Of a stretch of DNA of 15,077 nucleotides, positions 1 through 5,870 are shown one piece after another (the stretch's first letter is position 1; the number at the start of each line of letters is the position of its first letter). The stretch comes from Coriobacteriaceae bacterium (GTDB lineage Bacteria > Actinomycetota > Coriobacteriia > Coriobacteriales > Eggerthellaceae). The translations under genes and the position numbers were made by a program. The notes under the pieces are model-generated. The model ran no database searches, had not been told where the DNA came from, and was given only the letters and a program-made list of their open reading frames with translations. The stretch lies in contig SUUF01000046.1 of NCBI GenBank assembly GCA_015062635.1, positions 1-15,077 of the forward strand, written 5' to 3'.

Positions 1-245
1 CGATACGCGTCGAACACCTTCAGGCGGTATCCATGCACGATCAGCTCGTTGCTCACGGCCTTCAGCGCCCGGGCCGCCTCCTTCGTCAGCAACGCGCACG
101 GCTCCTCGTAGCCGTCGATGCGGTCGCCGATGAAGTTGTAGGTGGAGTAATACCTGATTTCCTGGATGATGGCCGGCACATAGTCGGCAAGCAATACGAA
201 TCCGGAAGGGTCTTTCGTGACCATTTCCTTGTAATTCGGTTCCAT
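1..245 (-). CDS. VanX-type D-Ala-D-Ala dipeptidase (M15), N-terminal part
   Basis: Partial gene: the ATG is at 245 and the reading frame runs off the window start, leaving 81 codons. The N-terminus reads MEPNYKEMVTKDPSG, followed by segments GFVLLADYVPAIIQEIRYYS, TYNFIGDRIDGYEEP and then LTKEAARALKAV and LKVFDAYR. This order (Asp/Val-Pro, I-x-I/EIRY, NF-G, DGY, a helix with AARAL, then the F/YDAYR segment) is characteristic of peptidase family M15D, zinc D-alanyl-D-alanine dipeptidases such as VanX/DdpX. These cleave free D-Ala-D-Ala, for wall turnover or glycopeptide resistance. The zinc ligands lie in the missing C-terminal part, so activity cannot be judged. The start is fixed by an excellent AGGAGAGG ribosome binding site about 8 nt upstream, 27 nt after the stop of the ATPase gene. 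It is therefore probably the last of three co-transcribed genes. No vanA/vanH-like partner is present, which argues for a housekeeping rather than a resistance role. Confidence 0.8.
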   Translation of the reverse strand, partial: MEPNYKEMVTKDPSGFVLLADYVPAIIQEIRYYSTYNFIGDRIDGYEEPCALLTKEAARALKAVSNELIVHGYRLKVFDAY

Positions 246-272
246 GGGCACGCCTCTCCTGCGCGTGGGCGG

Positions 273-683
273 TTAATCAAGATGCTTCAAGATGGTGAGC
301 GTGTTCTTGCCGCCTTCGTAGGCATACGACACGTCGTCCATCATCTTCTTCACCATGAAGATGCCCAGGCCGCCTTCCCGCTCCATCAGCGTGTCGACCG
401 AGAGGTCGGGATCTTCCCTGGCGAGCGGGTCGAACGGAACGCCCTGGTCGAGGAACTGCACGACGACCCGCACCGGGTCGGTGAGCACCTCGCAGCGCAC
501 CTCGACCCCGTCTTCGGCTGTGAGCTGCGCATAGCTTACGATGTTGACCAAGATTTCCTCGATGGCCACTTCAATTTGGTTGAGCACTTTTGGCGGGCAT
601 TCGTGTAGGGAAAGCTCCTCTTCCACAAACTCGATTACCGGGCCGGGGTCGGAATCGGTCGCAGATACGGTGATGCTCTTCAT
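273..683 (-). CDS. RsbW-like anti-sigma factor / ATP-binding serine kinase
   Basis: A 136-residue GHKL (HATPase_c_2) protein. The N box is at residues 42-51 (E-E-I-L-V-N-I-V-S-Y, with the metal-binding Asn at 47). The G1 box is D79-Q-G81 and the G2 lid is GGLGIF at 104-109, followed by V-K-K-M-M-D. This arrangement and the compact length match RsbW/SpoIIAB-like anti-sigma factor kinases, which hold a sigma factor or phosphorylate a STAS antagonist on serine. I chose the ATG at 683 because GGAAAGGG lies upstream at good spacing; in-frame codons reach 731 but would overlap the STAS gene. The STAS protein is encoded 22 nt upstream, the usual partner-switch pairing. No sigma factor or PP2C phosphatase is seen here, so the output is unknown. 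A two-gene STAS/ATPase module of this kind may regulate something other than sigma. Confidence 0.88.
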   Translation of the reverse strand: MKSITVSATDSDPGPVIEFVEEELSLHECPPKVLNQIEVAIEEILVNIVSYAQLTAEDGVEVRCEVLTDPVRVVVQFLDQGVPFDPLAREDPDLSVDTLMEREGGLGIFMVKKMMDDVSYAYEGGKNTLTILKHLD

Positions 684-705
684 GGCAATCGCCCTTTCCG
701 TGAGG

Positions 706-1008
706 CTATTCGAACGAGAACATCGCGGCAAAACCGGTCATCTCGAGGATGTCCATCACGTCTTCCTGCACGTTGCGCAGGGTGACGGTCTTGCCGTTGT
801 CGCGAACGGCGACTCGCAGTCGCTTGAGGGCGCGCAGGCCCGCGCTCGCGATGTACACGAGGTCCGACATATCCAAGACGACGTCCTTGCCCTGACTGGC
901 GATGGCCAGGAAGGCTTCGTCGGCTTCCTTTGCGGCCTTCACATCGAGCCGGCCGCTCAGCATCGCTTCCACGACGGTGTCTTTGTCATTGGTTTCTACC
1001 GAGAACAT
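706..1008 (-). CDS. STAS-domain anti-sigma factor antagonist
   Basis: A 100-residue single STAS domain. It opens with a beta strand and the turn LSGRLDV (17-23), then an amphipathic helix. Residues 43-59 (V-V-L-D-M-S-D-L-V-Y-I-A-S-A-G-L-R) carry the conserved D-x-S/T ... S-x-G motif; Ser55 is the residue phosphorylated by the cognate kinase in SpoIIAA/RsbV. The length is typical of RsbV. In the family, the unphosphorylated protein binds the RsbW-like kinase and releases its target. GGAAGGAAA lies about 6 nt before the ATG at 1008. It is the first gene of the minus-strand unit, with the ATPase gene beginning 22 nt after its stop, and it is divergent from the deaminase gene. The family assignment is secure; the signal sensed and the regulon are not visible. 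Confidence 0.92.
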   Translation of the reverse strand: MFSVETNDKDTVVEAMLSGRLDVKAAKEADEAFLAIASQGKDVVLDMSDLVYIASAGLRALKRLRVAVRDNGKTVTLRNVQEDVMDILEMTGFAAMFSFE

Positions 1009-1213
1009 CGTTTTCCTTCCGTGCTGTAGGTGCGCATGGTGCGTTTATGCTTACCGTTATGCTAGCAGGCTACGACCGTTTCCACCGCGTCGATTTGCCT
1101 GTTTTTGCGGGTGAAAGCTGCAGGGGATTTGCGCCAACGATGCGGTGGGGCTGTGTCAATCTTGGTTTACCATAGGGAATGCAACGGGTACATACGCTAA
1201 AGGGGGTCATCCC
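1009..1213. promoter_or_regulatory. Divergent intergenic control region
   Basis: This is the longest gene-free stretch of the window, between the STAS gene (minus) and the deaminase gene (plus). It must hold both promoters unless one is internal elsewhere. For the plus strand a weak pair, TTTACC then a 17-nt spacer then TACATA, ends about 20 nt before the deaminase start; it matches consensus poorly. For the minus strand the AT-richer stretch around 1044-1063 is the best place for a -10 element. It also holds a direct repeat, annotated separately. I see no open frame with credible codon use or ribosome binding site in it. Confidence 0.45.
1045..1063. repeat. Direct repeat TTATGCT x2, 12-bp period
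   Basis: TTATGCT occurs at 1045-1051 and again at 1057-1063. The second copy runs into the palindrome TGCTAGCA (1060-1067). On the minus strand these read AGCATAA twice, about one helical turn apart and 37-60 nt upstream of the STAS start codon. That spacing suits either tandem -10-like elements or a binding site for a transcription regulator. The repeats are seen directly; their function is inferred. Confidence 0.4.
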
Positions 1214-2518
1214 ATGCTGTTTGAAGATATCGCCATCCTCGATGAGAACCTCGATTACCACGAGCATCGGTGGGTGGGAGTGCTCGGCGATACCGTCGAT
1301 TACATCGGCGAAGAGCCGCCGGCTAACCCCGATGCCTATGGCGAGACGTACGATGGTGCGGGGCGCCTGCTGATTCCGGCGTTCTACAATGCGCATACCC
1401 ATGCCCCCATGACGCTGCTGCGCGGGTATGCCGAGAACCTGCCGCTGCAGGCCTGGCTCGAGCAGCAGGTGTGGCCGTATGAGGCGAAGATGGACGGCGA
1501 CGACAACTATTGGGCGACCGTGCTCGCGATTGCCGAGATGGTGCGGTATGGCACGGTGGGCTTTTCCGACATGTACTACTTCTCTCCCGAGCGCGCCCGC
1601 GCCGTCGAAGAGGCGGGCGTGAAGGCGAACTTGTGCACGTCGCCCATCGCCTTCGAGCCGAAGCCCATCCAGGAATACACGGCGGTCTACGACGAGATGA
1701 TCGACGGTGCCGAGCGCATCAACGGCATGGCCGACGGCCGCATCAAGTTCGACATGTGCATCCATGCGGAGTACACGAACAACGACGTCACCGCGAAGAG
1801 CGTGTTCGATGTCGCGAAGAAATACGACCTGCCCATCCAGGTGCATGTGGCCGAGACGAAGCTCGAGACCGAGGAGTGCCGCGCGCGCCACGACGGCAAG
1901 TCGCCCATCCAGTGGCTCGAGTCGCTCGGCGCGCTCGACCAGCCGCTGGTGGCTGCGCATTGCGTGTGGATCGACGACGAGGATATCGTCATCATGGCGA
2001 AGCATGGGGTGACAGCGGTGCACAACCCGGCGTCGAACATGAAGCTGGCCAGCGGTTTCGCGCCGGTTGCCAAGATGATCGCGGCCGGCGTGAACGTGGC
2101 TTTGGGCACCGACGGCATGGCGTCGAACAACAACCACGACATGTTCCAGGACATGTACCTGATGGCCTTGCTGCCGAAGGGCAAGCAGCTCGACCCGACG
2201 CTCGTGACGCCGAAGCAGGCGCTGCATGCGGCGACGCGCGCCGGCGCCATCGCGCAGCGGCGCATGGATTGCGGCCAGCTGAAGGTCGGGTTCAAGGCCG
2301 ATCTCGCGGTGCTCGACGTGACCGGCGTCTCGTGGTGCCCGACGAACGACATGCTGGCCAACATCGTGTATGCAGGCCACGGCAGCGACGTGGTGCTGAC
2401 GATGTGCGACGGCCGCGTCGTGTACCGCGACGGCGTGTGGCCGACCCTCGACGTCGAACGTGCGAAGGCCGAGGTGGCGCAGCGCACCGAGCGCATCAAG
2501 AAGGAGCTGGCGCAGTAG
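1214..2518 (+). CDS. Amidohydrolase, MTA/SAH (5'-deoxyadenosine) deaminase-like
   Basis: A 434-residue metal-dependent amidohydrolase of the MtaD/SsnA/TrzN group. The metal site reads H61-T-H63 in FYNAHTHAPMTLLRG, then H211 and E214 in QVHVAET, H249 in AAHC and D300 in LGTDGMASNNNHDMF. The stretch LPLQAWLEQQVWPYE (77-90) is typical of MTA/SAH deaminases. Family members deaminate 5'-methylthioadenosine, S-adenosylhomocysteine or 5'-deoxyadenosine to the inosine forms in the cytoplasm. The start at 1214 is chosen because AAAGGGGG ends 7 nt upstream; the open frame extends back to 1145 without such a signal. It lies 113 nt upstream of the CMD-arsS pair on the same strand. Turning over adenosine by-products of radical SAM chemistry would fit, but a separate promoter lies between them. 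Related guanine or chlorotriazine-type deaminases cannot be excluded from sequence alone. Confidence 0.85.
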   Translation: MLFEDIAILDENLDYHEHRWVGVLGDTVDYIGEEPPANPDAYGETYDGAGRLLIPAFYNAHTHAPMTLLRGYAENLPLQAWLEQQVWPYEAKMDGDDNYWATVLAIAEMVRYGTVGFSDMYYFSPERARAVEEAGVKANLCTSPIAFEPKPIQEYTAVYDEMIDGAERINGMADGRIKFDMCIHAEYTNNDVTAKSVFDVAKKYDLPIQVHVAETKLETEECRARHDGKSPIQWLESLGALDQPLVAAHCVWIDDEDIVIMAKHGVTAVHNPASNMKLASGFAPVAKMIAAGVNVALGTDGMASNNNHDMFQDMYLMALLPKGKQLDPTLVTPKQALHAATRAGAIAQRRMDCGQLKVGFKADLAVLDVTGVSWCPTNDMLANIVYAGHGSDVVLTMCDGRVVYRDGVWPTLDVERAKAEVAQRTERIKKELAQ

Positions 2519-2576
2519 TGGCGGCATCGTTTCGCACGGGTCGCCGGACGTGGCGAGCCGAAGCCGGCGCCGAACC

Positions 2577-2595
2577 ATATAAATCGTTATATAAT
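2577..2595 (+). promoter_or_regulatory. Promoter with palindromic operator candidate for CMD-arsS
   Basis: A conspicuous AT island in GC-rich DNA. Bases 2577-2592 form the perfect inverted repeat ATATAA-ATCG-TTATAT, and a perfect -10 hexamer TATAAT (2590-2595) overlaps its right arm. No good -35 is seen at 16-18 nt. Transcription would start near 2602, leaving a leader of about 30 nt before the ATG at 2632. A palindrome overlapping the -10 is the classic place for a repressor such as an ArsR-family arsenic sensor, but the repressor is not in the window and this link is inference. Confidence 0.55.
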
Positions 2596-2631
2596 AAGGA
2601 AAGCCTAATGACTTGGAGAGAAAGGGGAACG

Positions 2632-2970
2632 ATGGATACCTATTACAACCCAGCAGACTTGGCGAATTTCTCGGGTGATGGCATCGGCGCCCTCTCGCCC
2701 GACCTGTGGGATAAATTCATGGGCTACTATGGCGCGGTGTTCGAGGACGGCGCCCTTACCGCCCGCGAGAAGTCGCTTATCGCGCTTGGCGTGGCCGCCG
2801 CCGTGCAGTGCCCGTATTGCATCGACGCGTACACCAACGCGCTCTTGAGCCAGGGCTGCGATGAGGCGCAAATCGCCGAAGTCTTCCACGTGACCAACGC
2901 GATTCGCGGAGGCGCGGCGCTCGCGCATGGCGTTCAGGCCCTCAACATCATCAAGTCTCAGGAATTCTAA
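2632..2970 (+). CDS. Arsenosugar-associated CMD/peroxidase-like protein
   Basis: A 112-residue protein of the carboxymuconolactone decarboxylase/AhpD superfamily. Landmarks are the N-terminal MDTYYNPADL, E46 in TAREKSLIALG, the redox pair C60-P-Y-C63 in QCPYCIDAYT, and H86 and H99 in the last third. AhpD uses C-x2-C-x3-H; here the residue after the pair is Tyr in CIDAY, so catalysis may differ from a true alkylhydroperoxidase. This small type is known as the peroxidase-like companion of ArsS. I chose the ATG at 2632, preceded by AAAGGGG, because the family begins MDTYY and the promoter's predicted start site leaves too short a leader for the alternative ATG at 2608. That alternative has AAGGAAAG before it and would add eight residues. 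ArsS follows after 79 nt. The precise role is not established; thiol-redox support of the arsenic pathway is plausible. Confidence 0.85.
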   Translation: MDTYYNPADLANFSGDGIGALSPDLWDKFMGYYGAVFEDGALTAREKSLIALGVAAAVQCPYCIDAYTNALLSQGCDEAQIAEVFHVTNAIRGGAALAHGVQALNIIKSQEF

Positions 2971-3022
2971 TCACAGCAGGCGCAGCGGGTCCACGCCGCG
3001 CAATGGGGCATGGGCCCATCGC

Positions 3023-3037
3023 CGCCCGATTCGGGCG
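3023..3037 (+). other. GC hairpin just upstream of the arsS ribosome binding site
   Basis: CGCCCG-ATT-CGGGCG forms a perfect 6-bp stem with a 3-nt loop ending three bases before the GGGGGAA ribosome binding site of arsS. The neighbouring ATGGGCCCAT (3010-3019) is also a perfect palindrome. The hairpin lies in the CMD-arsS intercistronic gap. It lacks a T tract, so an RNA-processing or translation-tuning role is likelier than termination. Confidence 0.4.
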
Positions 3038-3049
3038 CTGGGGGAACAC

Positions 3050-4039
3050 ATGGACGCAATGACCATCCAAGAAGCCATGGCGGTCGTTCCACGGTTCGCC
3101 ACGATGGTTCCGCAGGAATATCGGCGCACCGCCGATGCTCTTACCACGATGCAGGTGAACATCGGGTATCGCTGCAACCTCGCGTGCCGCCATTGCCATT
3201 TGCAGTGCAGCCCCACGCGCACGGAATCGATGAGCCGCGAAACGATGCGGGCATGCCTTGACGCCTTCGACGTGGGCGATTTCACGACGGTTGACATCAC
3301 CGGCGGCGCACCCGAGCTGCATCCCGACCTCGAGTGGTTCCTGCGCGAATGGCATGCGCGGGGCGTCTCCCCCATCGTCCGCACGAACCTGTGCATCCTC
3401 ATCGACCCTGAGTATGCCCGCTTCGTCGACCTGTATGCCGAGTTGGACGTGCAGCTGTTTGCATCGCTGCCCTATTACAGCTCCTACAACGTCGAGAAGA
3501 TTCGCGGCAAGGGGGTGTTCGACGCGTCTATCGAGGCGTTGCAGGCGCTGAACGCCGTGGGGTACGGCGATCGCGACGGGCAGGGCGACACGCACCGCAT
3601 CACGCTCGTGTTCAACCCGTCGACGGCGACGCTCCCGCCGTCGCAAGCCTCGCTCGAAAACGAATATCGCACCCGGCTGCTGAAGCAGCATGGCGTGCAC
3701 TTCTCGAGCCTGGTGGCCATCACCAACAACCCGTCAGGCCGGTTCGCCGAGGGCTTGAACCGCAAGAACAACCTGGCCACGTACATGAAGCGGCTGTTTG
3801 ACGCCTTCAACCCCGATACGCTCGAGGGCATGATGTGCCGCACGCAGATCAGCGTCGACTGGCAGGGAGCCGTATACGATTGCGATTTCAACCAGGCGCT
3901 CGGCATACCCATTGCCGGGGAAAAGACCATCGCCGATTTCGCGCGCCAGAAACAGGGTTCGCGCCCCATCGTGTTCGCGAACCACTGCTATGGGTGCACG
4001 GCCGGCGCCGGCAGCAGTTGAGGCGGCGAGACGGCCTAG
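3050..4039 (+). CDS. arsS: Arsenosugar radical SAM selenoprotein ArsS (TGA read as Sec)
   Basis: The product is 329 residues when the TGA at 4019-4021 is read as selenocysteine 324. The radical SAM cluster motif is C42-NLA-C46-RH-C49, followed by C53. VDITGGAPELHPDLEW (a GGE-like SAM motif) comes next, and the C-terminal half matches the DUF3641 region of ArsS. The end is CYGC (313-316), then TAGAGSS, then TGA, then GGETA and TAG. In relatives this tail is C-x-G-C-T-A-G-x-G-S-S followed by Cys or Sec and Gly, so TGA falls exactly on the Cys/Sec position. ArsS joins the 5'-deoxyadenosyl group of SAM to dimethylarsenite to begin arsenosugar synthesis. The start at 3050 has GGGGGAA upstream; the open frame back to 2927 would overlap the CMD gene. 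Standard translation would stop at 4021 and lose six residues including Sec. No arsM is in the window. Confidence 0.9.
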
Positions 4040-4047
4040 GTTAGGCC
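4019..4047 (+). promoter_or_regulatory. Candidate bacterial SECIS element of arsS
   Basis: The TGA (4019-4021) is followed by a hairpin with stem GGCCTA (4033-4038) and TAGGCC (4042-4047) around the loop GGT (4039-4041). If the A-T closing pair opens, the stem is 5 bp and the loop AGGTT. The loop GG lies 17 nt after the TGA, within the 16-37 nt range used for bacterial SECIS prediction, and GG at the start of the apical loop is the conserved SelB-recognition feature. A possible lower stem pairs GGCG (4022-4025) with CGCC (4059-4062). The new stop TAG (4037-4039) lies inside the element. Confidence 0.7.
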
Positions 4048-4073
4048 CACGGGAAATACGCCGATAGCGAAAT

Positions 4074-4092
4074 GCCCCGCCTGCGCGGGGGC
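4074..4092. terminator. Hairpin between convergent arsS and CCG-protein genes
   Basis: CCCCGC (4075-4080) can pair with GCGGGG (4085-4090) around a CTGC loop, with further G-C pairing possible through one bulged G. It lies in the 61-bp gap between the ends of two convergent genes, where a bidirectional terminator is expected. No T tract follows on either strand, so intrinsic termination is only a suggestion. Confidence 0.4.
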
Positions 4093-4100
4093 AGGGGCCG

Positions 4101-5402
4101 TTATGGCATGAGGCGCTTGGCCACCCATTCGGCCTGTTCGCCGTTCCACATGTCGACGAGCGCATTGAAGATGGCGGGCCAGTTGATGCGCCGTCCGAAG
4201 ACGACTTCGAGGTAGTTCACGTTCTGCATATGCCCCCAGTGCTGGTTCGCGTCCCGGGCGTCCATCCAGCGCTCGAAGGCATAAGTGTATGCGCAGGTCG
4301 GGCATGCGCTCACGACGGTGCGCGCGCCAATTGCGTCGCCCAGCTCGAAGGTGCGGCAGGTGCGTTGGCGGGGCATGCGCCCGTCGAACGATACCACGTT
4401 GCCACCTGCGCCGCAGCACCAGGCATCGATGCCCGTGCAGGGAAACGGCCGGCTCTCCACCGCCGCAAGCAATTCCCGCACGGCGGGCCCGTGTTTCCCG
4501 GCGCGGTCATTGCAGGAATCGACCACCGTCATCGGCAGGGGGCATCCGTCAAATGCGTGCGCGCTCACCTGCACGCCGGCATCGAGCATCAAGCGCGCGA
4601 GCGAGAAGAATTCCATATCGGGTGCGACCGTGGCCGCCGCCGCTGCCAGCTGCTTCTCGCACCCGGGGCATACCGTCACGATGCGCTTCACGCCGCGTTC
4701 GCGGGCGGCTGCGACGATTCGCTCCCGCCACGATATCGCGCGCCGCATCTCGCCCACGCATTCGAGCGGCCACGCGCAGCATTGCGTGGAAAGCAGGCAC
4801 GGCCCCTCGTGCTCTTCAAGCCATGCGAGGGCCATGCGGGTGAGCTCGGGGGCGTAGGCGCTCAGCGTGCACCCGGGAAAGAAGAGCGTTTCGGCTGATG
4901 GCGGCAAGGCGATGTCGGCATCGGGATCATCGGGCGTTTCCGCGGCATCGATGGGGGCGATGTGCAGCACGGGAAGGTCGTCGTAGCGCACGCCTTGCAG
5001 ATGGCGAAATACGCTGAACGTGTTCCACACGCGGTCGACTTCGACAAGCGCCACATCGGCGTCGAGGATGAACCCCGCATCGCGCAGAAGCTCGCGCCAG
5101 GGTCGCCAGAGGTCGGTCATCGACAGGTCCTGCGGGCAGCGCGCGGTGCAGCGGTCGCACCCCGCGCAAAGGCGGATCTGCCGATAGAGCTGGCGGTGCT
5201 TCGCCATCGCGCGACGCACGTCATCGAGGGTTGAGGCGCCATCGAGCGCAGCGCGGCTTTCGGCGCAGAGCGCGGCCAGGTTCCAGCTGCATCCTTCCAG
5301 CAGTTCGCAGCGGTTCAGGCACGAACCGCAGCCGATGCAGACGTCTTCCATCGTGGCGAGCGTCTGGCGCAGTCGGTCGAGCAGGGGTGAAACGTCAGCC
5401 AT
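4101..5402 (-). CDS. Ferredoxin-CCG (HdrD/GlpC-like) Fe-S oxidoreductase subunit
   Basis: A 433-residue cytoplasmic Fe-S protein. Two N-terminal ferredoxin motifs are visible: C22, C25, C28, C32 (with extra C38), and C79, C82, C85, C89 followed by Pro. Two cysteine-rich CCG-type halves follow. The first has C178 (FFPGC), C208-C209 and C245-x2-C248; its core reads CCAWP instead of the usual CCG-x-P. The second has C297, C329-C330 (WCCGAGG) and C367-x2-C370. This architecture is that of heterodisulfide-reductase HdrD/GlpC/LldE-like subunits, which move electrons between Fe-S clusters and a disulfide or quinone partner. No membrane segment is seen. The start at 5402 has CAGGAG upstream and overlaps the GNAT stop by 8 nt, implying translational coupling as the last gene of the operon. 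The most likely job is electron transfer for the operon's radical SAM or DUF169 protein; its specific partner is unknown. Confidence 0.85.
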   Translation of the reverse strand: MADVSPLLDRLRQTLATMEDVCIGCGSCLNRCELLEGCSWNLAALCAESRAALDGASTLDDVRRAMAKHRQLYRQIRLCAGCDRCTARCPQDLSMTDLWRPWRELLRDAGFILDADVALVEVDRVWNTFSVFRHLQGVRYDDLPVLHIAPIDAAETPDDPDADIALPPSAETLFFPGCTLSAYAPELTRMALAWLEEHEGPCLLSTQCCAWPLECVGEMRRAISWRERIVAAARERGVKRIVTVCPGCEKQLAAAAATVAPDMEFFSLARLMLDAGVQVSAHAFDGCPLPMTVVDSCNDRAGKHGPAVRELLAAVESRPFPCTGIDAWCCGAGGNVVSFDGRMPRQRTCRTFELGDAIGARTVVSACPTCAYTYAFERWMDARDANQHWGHMQNVNYLEVVFGRRINWPAIFNALVDMWNGEQAEWVAKRLMP

Positions 5403-5862
5403 GGCTCGGCTCCTGTTCCATGATGAACGCGACGGGCTGGCAGGTTGCGCGGTCGGCGCAGTGCCCGCAGTCTTCCTCGAGGTCACCCGAAATCTCATCG
5501 AAGGGAATCTCACGGCAACCGATGCTGCGGTAGAACCCGGCAACCTCGCCGCGTGCGACGAGCTTCAGGTATCCCTGCTGCTCGAGCGCTCCGCGCATCA
5601 GCAAGCGCCCAACGCCCTTGCCCCGGTAATCGGGGCGCACCGCCACCGGCGCCACATGGGGCCCCTTGCCGGTTTGCTGGACGCGGATGTAGCCGACCGG
5701 CTGGTCTGCGGCGTTGACGGCGACCAGCGCATGCTGCCAATCGGCGGCGAACCCCATGCCGCCCAGGCGCATGAGCGCCCGCACGAAGGCCTCGTCGCCT
5801 TCTTGCGCGGGGCGAAGCGTGATGCTCAGGCAGGGCTCGGGTGCGTTGCAGGCGGTGGTCAT
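5395..5862 (-). CDS. GNAT-family N-acetyltransferase with Cys-rich C-terminal tail
   Basis: A 155-residue GNAT domain. After an N-terminal LRPAQEGDEAFVRALM, the acetyl-CoA binding motif A is VAPVAVRPDYRGKGVGRLLM (pyrophosphate loop R-G-K-G-V-G), then a beta-bulge strand and GFYRSIGCREI, the usual motif B end. The tail is unusual: C-G-H-C, six residues, then C-Q-P (about residues 134-145), which looks able to bind zinc or an Fe-S cluster and is not part of the basic fold. GTAGGGG lies about 5 nt before the ATG at 5862, which follows the DUF169 stop by 8 nt; the gene ends overlapping the CCG gene. Substrate unknown. ArsN-type arsinothricin acetyltransferases are also GNATs, but I see no ArsN-specific signature, so I do not call it that. 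Confidence 0.85.
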   Translation of the reverse strand: MTTACNAPEPCLSITLRPAQEGDEAFVRALMRLGGMGFAADWQHALVAVNAADQPVGYIRVQQTGKGPHVAPVAVRPDYRGKGVGRLLMRGALEQQGYLKLVARGEVAGFYRSIGCREIPFDEISGDLEEDCGHCADRATCQPVAFIMEQEPSHG

Positions 5863-5870
5863 GGCTGCCC

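Noticed and set aside
86..280. Short minus-strand open frame near the window start
   Set aside because: Out of frame with the VanX-like sequence, overlaps the ATPase stop, and lacks a ribosome binding site; the frame starting at 245 gives a recognisable protein.
1070..2578. 502-codon open frame antisense to the deaminase
   Set aside because: Arginine/histidine-rich composition without any domain motif; it mirrors the GC-rich codon pattern of the real plus-strand gene, which has a full amidohydrolase active site.
2927..3049. Upstream-extended start for arsS at 2927
   Set aside because: The extra 41 residues are Arg/Ser-rich, overlap the end of the CMD gene, and lack a ribosome binding site; GGGGGAA precedes the ATG at 3050.
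4019..4021. TGA as an ordinary stop of arsS
   Set aside because: It falls at the conserved Cys/Sec position, the next codons encode the expected Gly, a stop follows shortly, and a SECIS-like hairpin is present at proper spacing.
5395..5862. Calling the GNAT arsN (arsinothricin acetyltransferase)
   Set aside because: Only the general GNAT fold is visible; the Cys-rich tail and operon context do not match what I know of ArsN.
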